Below are positions 30,781 through 39,808 of a stretch of DNA of 64,000 nucleotides, one piece after another. The stretch spans positions 138,390 through 202,389 of the forward strand of contig JACKJG010000007.1 in NCBI GenBank assembly GCA_020638065.1, in the 5' to 3' direction. Origin of the DNA: Hyphomicrobiaceae bacterium. Lineage in GTDB: Bacteria; Pseudomonadota; Alphaproteobacteria; Rhizobiales; Devosiaceae. Below the pieces are notes generated by a model that did no database searches, had not been told where the DNA came from, and worked only from the letters and a program-made list of their open reading frames with translations. Within the stretch, counting starts at the first letter, position 1; the number at the start of each line of letters is the position of its first letter. Both the position numbers and the translations under genes were made by a program.

Positions 30781-31446
30781 TCAGACCTGCTTGTCGACGT
30801 GTTGGGTTTGTTCGACCTCTTCGGCTGCAGCAGCATCGGTCACGTTGTTCGCGTCGGTTTCCGGGGCAACCTTGGGCGCCTTTGCACCGCCCTTGGAAAC
30901 ACCGACCATGGCCGGACGCAGAACCCGCTCACCGATCTCGAAACCGGACTGCATGACCGAAACGACGGTGCCTTCGGGCACGGAGGGGTCGGGCACCTCG
31001 AACATGGCCTGGTGCTTGTGCGGATTGAATTTCTCGCCCTCGGCCAAGATCGGCTTGACCCCGTTCTTCTGCAGCAGGCGCTGCATTTCGCGTTCGGTCA
31101 TCTCGATGCCTTCGATCAGGGCCGCCATGTCCGGTGTGGCGTTGGCGCGCGCATCGTCCGAAAGAGCCTTGAGGGCGCGCTCAAGATTGTCGGTCGCCGT
31201 CAGCATGTCGCGGGCGAAATCCGAAATGGCATAGGAGCGCGCGTCAGAAACCTCGCGCTGGGTGCGTTTGCGCAGGTTCTCCATTTCTGCGGCGGCGCGC
31301 AGAATGCGGTCTTTCAGATTGGCGTTTTCAGCCTCGAGGGCCGCCACCACGGCACTCACGTCAACGGCGCCATTTCCGGCGGCATCATCATTGGTGGCAT
31401 TCTCTGCCATGTCATTTTCGTCTGGGCTATCGGTTTGATCGCTCAT
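30781..31446 (-). CDS. grpE: Nucleotide exchange factor GrpE
   Basis: A 221-residue cochaperone that releases ADP from DnaK. A polar N-terminus is followed by a long coiled coil (about 30-90, ALEAENANLKDRILRAAAEM) and a beta domain holding HKHQAMFEVPDPSVPEGTVV and RPAMVGVSKG. The C-terminal ~30 residues are an Ala/Glu-rich tail beyond the domain. ATG 31446 gives MSDQTDSPDEN; the frame upstream to 31497 is not conserved. It follows hrcA by 95 bp, the usual rhizobial order, and precedes dnaK by 269 bp. Confidence 0.96.
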   Translation of the reverse strand: MSDQTDSPDENDMAENATNDDAAGNGAVDVSAVVAALEAENANLKDRILRAAAEMENLRKRTQREVSDARSYAISDFARDMLTATDNLERALKALSDDARANATPDMAALIEGIEMTEREMQRLLQKNGVKPILAEGEKFNPHKHQAMFEVPDPSVPEGTVVSVMQSGFEIGERVLRPAMVGVSKGGAKAPKVAPETDANNVTDAAAAEEVEQTQHVDKQV

Positions 31447-31541
31447 AACGCTTCTCTTGGTTTGGGAATTTTGCCCCCAAGGGGCGAACAGGTGCACCGC
31501 ATATCGGCCAGATCGCTATCAATTTCAAGTCTTGCTTCGGC

Positions 31542-32612
31542 TCAGGTCTTGCGTGTGACAAGACGTCCGACCACGTGGGCGGTATAATCGACCACCGGCA
31601 CGATGCGCGCATAATTGAGCCGGGTCGGGCCAATTACACCCAGCGCACCCACCACCTTGTCGTTCGCATCCTTGTAGGGCGAGAGAATGACCGAGGAACC
31701 GGAAAGCGAAAAGAGCTTGTTCTCGGAGCCAATGAAAATGCGGACGCCCTCACCCTGCTCGGCTTCGGACAGAAGCTCGATCAGCCCTTTCTTGCGCTCG
31801 AGTTCGTCGAGCAGTTCGCGCAGGCGCTCCAGATCTTCGGAGGCCATGGCGCTGTCGATGAGATTGGCACGGCCGCGCACGATCACGGTCGGGGTTTCGT
31901 CGCCAAGGGGCTGATTGAGGCTGGCGATGCCGGCTTCGACCAGACGATTGGAAATCTCGTCGAGTTCCCGTGCCGCATCGGCGCGTGCGTCGGCCAGGGT
32001 CTTGCGCGCCTCGGTCAGGGTTTTGCCCACAATATGGTGATTGAGATAATTCGAAGCTCGGCTGAGCGCGCCGGATTCCATACCGAGAGGCAGCGGCACG
32101 ATGCGATTTTCCACCGTTCCGTTCTCGCCCACGAGCACCGCCATGCCGGTATCGGCATCGAGCCGGACGAATTCGAGATGTTTCAGCCGCAAATCGGTCT
32201 TGGCCGAAATCACGACCCCCGCCCCGCGGGACAGGCCGGAGAGCATCTGGCTGGCCTCGGTCAGAAACTCGTCAGGTGTGCCGGAACTGGCGGAACTGGA
32301 AATCTGCTCTTCGATGCGTTGGCGCTCGGCATCATCCATTCGCCCGACTTCGAGCATGGCATCGACGAAAAACCGCAAACCGCTCTGTGTGGGCGCGCGG
32401 CCCGCCGAGACATGCGGCGCCCGGATGAGCCCCAATTCCTCGAGATCGGCCATAACATTACGCACCGAGGCCGGCGACAGCGACACATCGAGCATGCGCG
32501 ACAATTGCCGTGAACCGACCGGCTCGCCCGTATCGAGATAGCGCTCCACCAGCCGGCGGAAGATCTCCTGGCTGCGAACGTTCAGCAGATCGAGAAAATC
32601 GTTCTGGCTCAT
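31542..32612 (-). CDS. hrcA: Heat-inducible transcription repressor HrcA
   Basis: A 356-residue repressor of CIRCE-controlled chaperone genes (groESL in most alphaproteobacteria). N-terminal winged helix (TGEPVGSRQLSRMLDVSLSP, NVMADLEELGLI), a GAF-like middle and a C-terminal dimerisation part (GPTRLNYARIVPVVDYTA). No CIRCE element (TTAGCACTC...GAGTGCTAA) was found near any chaperone gene here, so its target is probably outside the window. Divergent from rph; a sigma-32-like promoter lies upstream. Confidence 0.96.
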   Translation of the reverse strand: MSQNDFLDLLNVRSQEIFRRLVERYLDTGEPVGSRQLSRMLDVSLSPASVRNVMADLEELGLIRAPHVSAGRAPTQSGLRFFVDAMLEVGRMDDAERQRIEEQISSSASSGTPDEFLTEASQMLSGLSRGAGVVISAKTDLRLKHLEFVRLDADTGMAVLVGENGTVENRIVPLPLGMESGALSRASNYLNHHIVGKTLTEARKTLADARADAARELDEISNRLVEAGIASLNQPLGDETPTVIVRGRANLIDSAMASEDLERLRELLDELERKKGLIELLSEAEQGEGVRIFIGSENKLFSLSGSSVILSPYKDANDKVVGALGVIGPTRLNYARIVPVVDYTAHVVGRLVTRKT

Positions 32613-32647
32613 GATGGGAACATGCGAGGTTGCAACATCGTTCTATT

Positions 32648-32676
32648 CATATCGGGCAGGCGGCAATCGGTTCAAG
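32648..32676 (-). promoter_or_regulatory. Sigma-32-like promoter of hrcA-grpE
   Basis: On the minus strand CTTGAAC (32676 downward) and CCGATATG (32655-32648) show the layout of the dnaK promoter with one mismatch in the -10 and one base less spacing. TTGAAC with 18 bp to TATGAA would also fit the vegetative factor, so dual use is possible. It lies about 35 bp before the hrcA start codon. Confidence 0.6.
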
Positions 32677-32751
32677 CGTCGAGATCAGCGCGCGGCTTGT
32701 TCTTGATTGCCGCAAAGGCTATGAGCCCGGCAAAAGCAATCGGGATAGATC

Positions 32752-33468
32752 ATGCGTCCATCAAAACGCGCTCCGGACGAAATGCGGGCCGTCCGTTTCG
32801 ACACCAATGTCGCCCCGCAGGCCGAAGGCGCCTGCCTTGTCAGCTTCGGCAATACGCAAGTCCTGTGCACCGCGAGCGTCGAGACCTCTTTGCCGCCCTG
32901 GCGGCGCGGGCTCGGGCTCGGATGGGTGACGGCGGAATATGGCATGCTGCCGCGCGCGACCGGCCAGCGCACGCGGCGCGAGGCGAGCGCGGGCAAGCAA
33001 TCGGGCCGCACCCAGGAAATCCAGCGGCTGATCGGACGTTCGTTGCGGGCCGTTGTCGATTTCAAGGCGCTCGGGGAAAATCAGGTCATTCTCGATTGCG
33101 ACGTCATTCAGGCCGATGGCGGCACAAGAACCGCTTCGATCACCGGGGCCTACGTAGCACTGGCCCGGGCGCTCGACTGGATGGCGGCACGCGAATTGAC
33201 CAAAGGAAAGGTTCTGACGGATTCGGTTGCCGCCATATCTTGCGGCATCTATCGCGGCACGCCGGTGCTCGACCTCGATTATGCCGAGGATTTCGAGGCG
33301 GAAACCGACGCCAACTTCGTGATGACCGGCGCTGGCAAGTTCGTCGAAATTCAAGGCACGGCGGAAGGCGAACCGTTCAGCCGCGAAGAGCTGGATGCGC
33401 TGATGGGGCTGGCCACAAACGGCATTGCCGAACTGACCGAACTGCAAAAGAAAGCCATCACCGGATGA
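32752..33468 (+). CDS. rph: Ribonuclease PH
   Basis: A 238-residue phosphorolytic 3'-5' exoribonuclease trimming tRNA precursors; forms a hexameric ring. Standard pattern: MRPSKRAPDEMRAV start, FGNTQVLCTASVE, TGQRTRREASAGKQSGRTQE with the phosphate-binding Arg, VDLD-like AISCGIYRGTPVLDLDYAED and GKFVEIQGTAEG. It begins the rph-rdgB-hemW run, divergent from hrcA, a conserved arrangement. The stop overlaps rdgB by 4 bp (ATGA). Confidence 0.97.
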   Translation: MRPSKRAPDEMRAVRFDTNVAPQAEGACLVSFGNTQVLCTASVETSLPPWRRGLGLGWVTAEYGMLPRATGQRTRREASAGKQSGRTQEIQRLIGRSLRAVVDFKALGENQVILDCDVIQADGGTRTASITGAYVALARALDWMAARELTKGKVLTDSVAAISCGIYRGTPVLDLDYAEDFEAETDANFVMTGAGKFVEIQGTAEGEPFSREELDALMGLATNGIAELTELQKKAITG

Positions 33469-34118
33469 GCGATTTCAGGCTCACCCCCGGCACAAGGCTG
33501 GTGATCGCCACGCACAACCAGGGCAAGCTCAGCGAGTTCAAGGAATTGTTCGCGCCGTTTGATCTCGATCTGGTTTCCGCTGGGAAACTGGGCCTGCCCG
33601 AGCCGGAAGAAACCGGAACGACATTTTCGGAGAATGCGCGGATCAAGGCCCACGCCGCCGCCAGCGCCTCGGGCCTCATATCGCTCTCGGACGATTCAGG
33701 TCTTTGCGTCGACGCACTTGACGGTCAGCCGGGCGTTTACACGGCTGACTGGGCCGGGGTGCCGCGCGATTTCGGCCGCGCCATGCAAAGAGTCGAGGAT
33801 CTGTTGCAGCAACAGGGTGCCACCGAACCCGGCAAACGCACCGCGCAGTTTCGCGCCACGCTTTGCCTGGCCCTGCCTCCCGTTGACGGCGGTGGCATCC
33901 GGGACATTATCTTCGAAGGTGAGGCGCGGGGCACGCTGGTCTGGCCGCCGCGCGGAACGCTCGGGTTTGGCTATGACCCGGTCTTCTTGCCCGATGGATA
34001 TGACATCACTTTTGGGGAAATGTCTTCTGAGGTGAAACATTCCTGGAGCCCGCAAAAAACCGGGCTGTCGCATCGCGCCCGCGCCTTCGCCAAACTGGTC
34101 GAGGCCTGTTGTGTCTGA
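33465..34118 (+). CDS. rdgB: dITP/XTP pyrophosphatase (RdgB/HAM1)
   Basis: A 217-residue enzyme hydrolysing dITP, ITP and XTP to monophosphates, keeping deaminated purines out of DNA and RNA. VIATHNQGKLSEFKELF (substrate lysine), TFSENARIKA, SLSDDSGLCVDAL (catalytic Asp) and GTLGFGYDPVFLP are the Ham1 signatures. ATG 33465 overlaps the rph stop. A longer open frame runs upstream antisense-like through rph and is not used. Ends inside the hemW start by 8 bp. Confidence 0.96.
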   Translation: MSDFRLTPGTRLVIATHNQGKLSEFKELFAPFDLDLVSAGKLGLPEPEETGTTFSENARIKAHAAASASGLISLSDDSGLCVDALDGQPGVYTADWAGVPRDFGRAMQRVEDLLQQQGATEPGKRTAQFRATLCLALPPVDGGGIRDIIFEGEARGTLVWPPRGTLGFGYDPVFLPDGYDITFGEMSSEVKHSWSPQKTGLSHRARAFAKLVEACCV

Positions 34119-35280
34119 CTCGCCGTCCGATCGCTCCAACGGGCTGTTCGGCATTTATGTGCATTGGCCGTTCTGCGCCGCCAAATGCCCCTATTGCGAT
34201 TTCAATTCGCATGTGCGGCAGGGTGGCATCGACGAAGTCTATTTCCTTGACGCTTATCTTAAGGAACTGGCGCATTTCGCGGCGCTGACCCCGGACAAGA
34301 ATGTGCAATCGATCTTTTTCGGCGGCGGCACGCCCTCGCTGATGGACCCGAAAACCGCCGAGGCCATTCTCGATGCGATAGCCGGGCATTGGACGATTGA
34401 TGCCAATGCGGAGATCACGCTTGAGGCCAACCCGACCAGCGTTGAGGCTGAGCGCTTTCGCGGCTATCGGCAGGCGGGGGTCAATCGTGTGTCACTCGGT
34501 GTGCAATCGCTGCGCGAGGAACCTCTGAAGCGCCTCGGGCGCCTGCACTCGGTCAGCGAAGCCAAGCTTGCGGTCGGGATCGCGCAATCGATCTTCGAGC
34601 GGATGAGCTTCGATCTCATCTATGCGCGGCCCGAGCAAAGCCTCGGCGATTGGAAAGGCGAGTTGCAGGAAGCCATCGGCATGGGCAGCGAACATTTGTC
34701 GCTCTACCAGCTGACCATCGAACAGGGCACGCGCTATTTCGATCTCTTCAATCAGGGCAAGCTGAACATGCCCGATGCCGATCTCAGCGCCGATCTCTAT
34801 CAACTCACTCAGGACCTGACCGAAGCGGCGGGGCTGCCGGCCTATGAGATATCCAACCACGCGCGGCCGGGCGAGGAGAGCCGGCATAATCTGCTTTACT
34901 GGCGCTATGGAGAATATGTCGGCATCGGCGCAGGCGCGCATGGCCGGTTGTTGATCGACAATGTTCGGCATGCCACGGCCACCGAAAAGCTCCCTGAGAA
35001 TTGGGCGGAACTGGTGGGGGCGAACGGGTCCGGTCTTGTCACCGACGATCGTCTGACCTGGGAAGAGGAAAGCGACGAATATCTGGTGATGGGCCTGCGG
35101 CTGCGCGAGGGCATCGACCCGAAACGCTATGCGCAATTATCGGGCCGCGAGCTTCAGCAAAAGCAGATCGATGAGTTGCGGGCGCTCGGCTTCGTCGAAT
35201 ATCTCAAAAACGGCAATATCCGGGTCACGCCCGCCGGCTGGCCGGTGCTCGATGCCGTGGTGGCCGATCTGGCCATGTAG
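34111..35280 (+). CDS. hemW: Radical SAM heme chaperone HemW
   Basis: A 389-residue radical-SAM protein formerly called oxygen-independent coproporphyrinogen oxidase-like. The 4Fe-4S motif is CAAKCPYC in VHWPFCAAKCPYCDFN, preceded by the heme-related YVHWPFC start; GGGTPSLMD, EANPTS and GVNRVSLGVQS follow; a C-terminal HemN-type domain (NLLYWRYGEYVGIGAGAH) completes it. It lacks the extra N-terminal residues of true HemN, so heme delivery is likelier than decarboxylation. GTG 34111 overlaps rdgB by 8 bp. Confidence 0.94.
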   Translation: MSDSPSDRSNGLFGIYVHWPFCAAKCPYCDFNSHVRQGGIDEVYFLDAYLKELAHFAALTPDKNVQSIFFGGGTPSLMDPKTAEAILDAIAGHWTIDANAEITLEANPTSVEAERFRGYRQAGVNRVSLGVQSLREEPLKRLGRLHSVSEAKLAVGIAQSIFERMSFDLIYARPEQSLGDWKGELQEAIGMGSEHLSLYQLTIEQGTRYFDLFNQGKLNMPDADLSADLYQLTQDLTEAAGLPAYEISNHARPGEESRHNLLYWRYGEYVGIGAGAHGRLLIDNVRHATATEKLPENWAELVGANGSGLVTDDRLTWEEESDEYLVMGLRLREGIDPKRYAQLSGRELQQKQIDELRALGFVEYLKNGNIRVTPAGWPVLDAVVADLAM

Positions 35281-35286
35281 GCGTGA

Positions 35287-36183
35287 CTATTCAGCGGTCT
35301 CGATCGGCCGTCTCGGCTTACGGGGTGCGAGGATGGCAATCGCCACCCCGCCAAACAGAACCAGCAGCATGCCGAAAAGGCTGAGCGTGGTCGGCAGGTG
35401 CCCGAACACCAGAAGTCCCAATCCGCCGGCCCAGACCAGATGCATGTAATTGGCCGGAGCGATGATCGAGGCCGGCGCAAAACGGTAGGACGAGGTGAAG
35501 AAAAAATGGCCCAGCGACATGAGCAGGCCAAGCGCCAGCATCATCAGAAAATCGTGAGGCGTGACGCTGAGACCGCTGAGATCGCCCACACCGAGCACAA
35601 CGAAAATCAGCGCCCCGACCCAGGCCGAATGAAACAATAGCGCCGCCGTCGATTCGGTCGGCGACAGGACCCGGCTCAGCAAATGGTAGGTGACGGCGAA
35701 GCCGACATTGACCAGGGCCATCACAACGCCGAACGGATCGAGCCCCGCGCCAGGACGAACGATCAGAAGCACGCCGGCAAAGGCGGCGATGGCCCAGAGC
35801 CATTGGCCGGCGACGACACGCTCCCCGAGCAGGGGCACCGCGATCGCCATGATCAGGATCGGCGCCAGATAGATAATGGCAACGGTTTCGCCCACCGGCA
35901 TGAAGCGCAGCGCAAGGCCCAAAGTCAGCGAGGCCGCGGCCAGGCTGACGGAACGCACAAAAACCAGCAGCGTCCGATTTGTGCGGATTAGTCCGCGCCC
36001 CATCCGGGGCAGGAAAAACGCCGCCACCAGCAACACGTTGAGCACGTAGCGCACCGCCATCACGACGCTGACCGGATAGATTTCTGTGAGGTATTTGGTC
36101 ACCACATCGGCGCTGGCGAACGACAGCGTCGCCAGCATGACCAGCGCAATCCCGGCAATGGGACGGTCCTGTTCTGCGGCCAC
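35287..36183 (-). CDS. DMT superfamily (EamA) transporter
   Basis: A 298-residue inner-membrane protein with ten helices in two EamA repeats. The first contains FMPVGETVAIIYLAPILIM, the second FAPASIIAPANYMHLVWAGG. It ends in a basic tail (PRKPRRPIETAE). Such proteins export amino acids, metabolites or drugs; the substrate is not predictable. GTG 36183 shares one base with the stop of the LpoA-like gene, so translation may be coupled. It converges on hemW with a 6-bp gap. Confidence 0.88.
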   Translation of the reverse strand: MAAEQDRPIAGIALVMLATLSFASADVVTKYLTEIYPVSVVMAVRYVLNVLLVAAFFLPRMGRGLIRTNRTLLVFVRSVSLAAASLTLGLALRFMPVGETVAIIYLAPILIMAIAVPLLGERVVAGQWLWAIAAFAGVLLIVRPGAGLDPFGVVMALVNVGFAVTYHLLSRVLSPTESTAALLFHSAWVGALIFVVLGVGDLSGLSVTPHDFLMMLALGLLMSLGHFFFTSSYRFAPASIIAPANYMHLVWAGGLGLLVFGHLPTTLSLFGMLLVLFGGVAIAILAPRKPRRPIETAE

Positions 36184-37436
36184 TAGGGGATCTTCGCGCC
36201 GTCGATCTGCTGGGCGCCGCCGACCACGATCTGCTTGATCGCCAACGCATATTGCGAGCGGCCATTGGTTAGAAGCCGGAAGACGCCGTCGCGGCCATTG
36301 AAGCCGGAGGGACGGGTCAGTTGCGCCTGATCGTAACGCGGCTGGCTTTGCGACAGGGCCGGCGAATTGGCCAAAAGTACCGCCGTGTAGGCCAGAGTGG
36401 CAAACGCATGCGGGGCTGCGCCGAACCGGCTTTCATATTCGGGCCGCAGCGCCTGATAGCCGGCACTGTCGAGGGCGGGATAAATGGCGCCGACCATGGC
36501 GCTCGATTGCGGAATGGTCAGATCGCCATCCCAATCGAGCGAGCCGACAAGCAGAAGATTTGATCTGTCGATCTGGGCTTCGTCGAGCAGTGCGCCAAAA
36601 CTCGGGGCGGTCGCCCGGTCGGGAATGAAAAGGGTGTCGATGGCCCCCTGTTGCAGGAAGGGCGTCAACTGCGCCACCGCATTGCGGGCCTCGTCTTCGG
36701 ACGAAAAACGGAAGACGGACTGGATCGTCATGTTCAGTTCGGAGGCGGCCTGACGCAGCGCCCCTTCCTGAATCTGACCATAAGCCGAGTTCGGAACGAT
36801 CGCGGCGACCGAGCGCTTGCCCTGTTCCTGGGCATAGGCGAGCGAGCGTTTGACTTCGACTTCGGGCAAAACGTTGAGCAGATAGACGCCGGGCGCCGCA
36901 GCGCCGGAATTGTTGGAAAAGCCGATCAGGGGCACGCCGGCAGCCCGGGCCACACCGCCGGCGGCGCGCACCGATTCGGCCTTGAGCGGGCCGAGAATAA
37001 GACTGGAGCCTTCGCTGACCGCCTCGCTGGCTTTCTGCGCGGCAATCGTCGAATTGGAGCCCGTATCCTTGATGACCAGCGTGATATTGTCGGCAATTGT
37101 GGCATTGTTCTGGATGTAATCCATGGCGAGGGTCGCGGCATTGGCCATCGATGTTCCGACGGTTGCGACATCACCCGTCAGCGGCAACAACAGCGCCACG
37201 CGCACCGGGCCGGTGCCAAGCGACTGGCCGGCCGCGGTGGGCAGGGTATTGGGGTCAACCTGCTGCGGCGGCTGTGTCCCGCCGAACTGGAACGGATTTC
37301 CAAGATCGGGGAAGGAGAAATTGGAGCAGGCCGCCAGCGTCATCGCAGCCGCGACCGCACCCATGCGCAACAAGGTTTTAACCATGCCGCCCCGGCGCAA
37401 TGCCGTTGCGCCGCCCAAAAGCCTCGACCCCATCAT
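36183..37436 (-). CDS. LpoA-like penicillin-binding protein activator lipoprotein
   Basis: A 417-residue periplasmic-binding-protein fold (type I). The lipobox TLAAC (Cys37 from this start) predicts an outer-membrane lipoprotein after a signal from residue 18 (MVKTLLRMGAVAAAM). VRVALLLPLTGDVATVGTSM opens the domain and GLEVEV-like VYLLNVLPEVEVKRSLAYA lies in the middle. It is divergent from rsmI, as LpoA is in many proteobacteria, which suggests activation of class A PBPs; a link to branched-chain amino-acid binding proteins is only structural. ATG 37436, 37433 and 37385 are possible starts. Confidence 0.78.
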   Translation of the reverse strand: MMGSRLLGGATALRRGGMVKTLLRMGAVAAAMTLAACSNFSFPDLGNPFQFGGTQPPQQVDPNTLPTAAGQSLGTGPVRVALLLPLTGDVATVGTSMANAATLAMDYIQNNATIADNITLVIKDTGSNSTIAAQKASEAVSEGSSLILGPLKAESVRAAGGVARAAGVPLIGFSNNSGAAAPGVYLLNVLPEVEVKRSLAYAQEQGKRSVAAIVPNSAYGQIQEGALRQAASELNMTIQSVFRFSSEDEARNAVAQLTPFLQQGAIDTLFIPDRATAPSFGALLDEAQIDRSNLLLVGSLDWDGDLTIPQSSAMVGAIYPALDSAGYQALRPEYESRFGAAPHAFATLAYTAVLLANSPALSQSQPRYDQAQLTRPSGFNGRDGVFRLLTNGRSQYALAIKQIVVGGAQQIDGAKIP

Positions 37437-37572
37437 ACTACTCCGCTACTGCCGCCGCGCGCGTCCGGCCGGGGACAAACGCACCCCCGAACACGGTTTC
37501 AAGAATAACGCCCACATATACAAACGCAATGCACCCGTCTAAACAAAGGGCCAACGCGGTTAAGGCGGGGAA

Positions 37573-38484
37573 GTGTCGCGCATGGCCGAAACCATGCCAA
37601 CAATCACGGACGGCGAAGGACGGTTCGCCCTTTTCGGCGAAACGTTCGCCGCGCCCAAACCGGCGCCCGGGCTTTACCTTGTCGCCACCCCCATTGGCAA
37701 TCTCGGAGACATGAGTGTGCGCGGGTTGCAGGTTCTGGCCGCGGCCGACCTCGTTCTTTGCGAGGACACCCGCACCAGCGCCAGACTGCTCGACCATTTC
37801 GGCATCAGAACGCGGCGAACCGCGCTTCACGAACACAATGAACGCGAACGCGCGCCGCATGTGGTTGAAGAAATCGCAGCAGGCAAGGTGCTGGCGCTGA
37901 TCTCCGATGCGGGCACCCCGCTCCTATCCGATCCCGGATTTCCACTGGTCAAGGCGGTGCGCCAAGCGGGTCTCGACGTGTTCGCGATTCCGGGCGCGTC
38001 GGCGCTTCTGGCGGGGCTTTCCATTTCCGGCCTGCCGACCGACCGGTTTACCTTTGTGGGGTTCCTGCCACCGAAAACGGCGGCCCGAAAAACCGAGCTC
38101 GAAAAGCTGACGGATCGCAGCGAAACGCTGGTCTTTTACGAATCTCCCCGGCGGCTGGCGCCGGCGCTGGCCGATATGGCCGAGATTTTGGGTCCTTACA
38201 GATCGGCGGTTGTGGCGCTGGAACTGACCAAGCGGTTCGAACGGAGTTTTGCGGCGTCCCTCGCGGAACTGGCTGAAAAAATGGCGTCTGAAGAACAAAA
38301 GGGAGAAGCCGTCATTCTGGTCGGTGGCGCCGGCGCGGTCCCGATTGCCGCAACGGACTGGCGCGAGACGTTGATGGCGCTGCTGCAGACCCAGTCTCTG
38401 AAGGACGCGGTCGACGAGGTCTCCAAAAGCTTCGGGGTCAAACGGCGGGACGTTTACAATGAAGCCCTCGCCCTCAAAAAGTGA
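37573..38484 (+). CDS. rsmI: 16S rRNA (cytidine(1402)-2'-O)-methyltransferase
   Basis: A 303-residue SAM-dependent enzyme methylating the ribose of C1402 in the 30S decoding centre. LYLVATPIGNLGDMSVR (about 34-50), CEDTRTSARLLDHF, LISDAGTPLLSDPG and IPGASALLAGLSISGLPTD are the tetrapyrrole-methylase-type motifs. GTG 37573 and ATG 37582 are both plausible; the first ~30 residues are poorly conserved. It overlaps yraN by 26 bp. Confidence 0.95.
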   Translation: MSRMAETMPTITDGEGRFALFGETFAAPKPAPGLYLVATPIGNLGDMSVRGLQVLAAADLVLCEDTRTSARLLDHFGIRTRRTALHEHNERERAPHVVEEIAAGKVLALISDAGTPLLSDPGFPLVKAVRQAGLDVFAIPGASALLAGLSISGLPTDRFTFVGFLPPKTAARKTELEKLTDRSETLVFYESPRRLAPALADMAEILGPYRSAVVALELTKRFERSFAASLAELAEKMASEEQKGEAVILVGGAGAVPIAATDWRETLMALLQTQSLKDAVDEVSKSFGVKRRDVYNEALALKK

Positions 38485-38839
38485 GCGGCGCCAGGCTGCC
38501 GAACGGGTGGGCCGCCAGGGCGAGCGGATCGCCGAATGGCAACTTCGTCTCAAAGGCTACCGGATTGTTGAACGCCGGTTCAAATCGCCTGTAGGCGAGA
38601 TCGATCTTATTGTCCGTCGTGGCAACCTTCTCGTCTTCGTCGAGGTCAAGACCCGCAAAAGCATGGCCGAGAAGGCCCAAGCGCTCGAAGCGGTGGCTGA
38701 GCGCCGCATCATTGCCGCTGCCAATGCCTTTCTGACCCATCACGAAGAGCTGATGGCATGCGACATGCGCTTCGACGTGATTTTTGTTGCACCCGGACAA
38801 TGGCCGGACCATATCAGGGACGCTTTCCGCCCAGACTGA
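38459..38839 (+). CDS. yraN: YraN family (UPF0102) endonuclease-like protein
   Basis: A 126-residue protein with a PD-(D/E)xK-type nuclease core: GEIDLIVRRGNLLVFVEVKTRK carries Asp, Glu and Lys in the expected order, preceded by the helix RQGERIAEWQLRLKGYRIVERRF. The biochemical role is unproven. It starts inside the end of rsmI (26-bp overlap) and precedes gshB by 21 bp, the order seen across proteobacteria. Confidence 0.9.
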   Translation: MKPSPSKSERRQAAERVGRQGERIAEWQLRLKGYRIVERRFKSPVGEIDLIVRRGNLLVFVEVKTRKSMAEKAQALEAVAERRIIAAANAFLTHHEELMACDMRFDVIFVAPGQWPDHIRDAFRPD

Positions 38840-38860
38840 TTTCCCCAAGGACTTTGAACG

Positions 38861-39808
38861 ATGAAGAAGCTTCGCGTCGCCGTGCAGATGGACCCGATCG
38901 AATGGATCGAACCGAAGGGCGATTCAACCTTTGCAATGATGCTGGAGGCCCAGACGCGCGGACATGAGATTGCTTATTACACGCCCGCGACCCTCGGCAT
39001 GGAAGGCGGCACGGTTCGCGCATCGGTGGCGCCGGTTGAGGTTTTCGACAAGCCAAAAGGCGAGCATTTCAAGGCCGGAAATGCCGTAATGACCGACCTT
39101 CAGACGTTCGATGTGGTCCTGCTGCGTCAGGACCCGCCGTTCGACATGCATTACATCACGACGACGCACCTGCTCGAGCGCATCCACCCCAAAACGCTGG
39201 TCGTCAATGATCCGGGCCATGTACGCAACGCGCCGGAAAAAATCCTCGTCACCGAATTTCCAGATCTTATGCCCCCAACCCTGATCACCCGCGACCGGGC
39301 ACAAATCCGGGCCTTTCGCGAAGAGCACGGCAACATCATCATCAAGCCTTTGTTCGGCAATGGCGGGGCCGGGGTATTCTTCCTGCGCGAGGGCGACCAG
39401 AACCTTGTGTCTCTGATCGAATTGTTCGAGCAGAGTTTCCGCGAACCTTTCATGATCCAGAAGTACCTGCCAGATGTGCGCAAGGGTGACAAGCGCATCA
39501 TCATCATCGATGGAGAGGCGGTGGCGGGGCTCAACCGCATCCCTTCTGAAGGTGAAGCGCGCTCCAACATGCATGTGGGCGGACGGCCTGAACTCAGCGA
39601 ATTGACGGACCGCGAGAAGAAGATCTGCGCGGCGATCGCCCCGGCGCTCAAGGCGCGCGATTTCATCTTTGTCGGCATCGACGTGATCGGCGACTACATC
39701 ACCGAGATCAACGTCACTTCACCCACCGGCATTCGCGAGATCAAGCGCTTCGGTGGGCCGGACATCGCGCCGATGATCTGGGACGCCATCGAAAAGCGGC
39801 GGGACTGA
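38861..39808 (+). CDS. gshB: Glutathione synthetase
   Basis: A 315-residue ATP-grasp enzyme joining gamma-glutamylcysteine and glycine. LRVAVQMDPIEWIEPKGDST (start), LLRQDPPFDMHYITTTHLLE (family signature), NIIIKPLFGNGGAGVFFL (ATP loop) and TEINVTSPTGIREI (metal-binding Glu/Asn) are all present. Glutathione is also the acceptor needed by the persulfide dioxygenase at 15.2-16.1 kb. AAGGAC lies shortly before ATG 38861; the stop overlaps the next start by one base. Confidence 0.97.
   Translation: MKKLRVAVQMDPIEWIEPKGDSTFAMMLEAQTRGHEIAYYTPATLGMEGGTVRASVAPVEVFDKPKGEHFKAGNAVMTDLQTFDVVLLRQDPPFDMHYITTTHLLERIHPKTLVVNDPGHVRNAPEKILVTEFPDLMPPTLITRDRAQIRAFREEHGNIIIKPLFGNGGAGVFFLREGDQNLVSLIELFEQSFREPFMIQKYLPDVRKGDKRIIIIDGEAVAGLNRIPSEGEARSNMHVGGRPELSELTDREKKICAAIAPALKARDFIFVGIDVIGDYITEINVTSPTGIREIKRFGGPDIAPMIWDAIEKRRD

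Noticed and set aside
32613..32751. A CIRCE element expected near hrcA
   Set aside because: I searched the gap and the dnaK, grpE and dnaJ upstream regions for TTAGCACTC/GAGTGCTAA and found none.
32622..33464. An in-frame upstream extension of rdgB through rph
   Set aside because: The extension overlaps the whole of rph in another frame, has no family likeness, and a coupled ATGA start exists at 33465.
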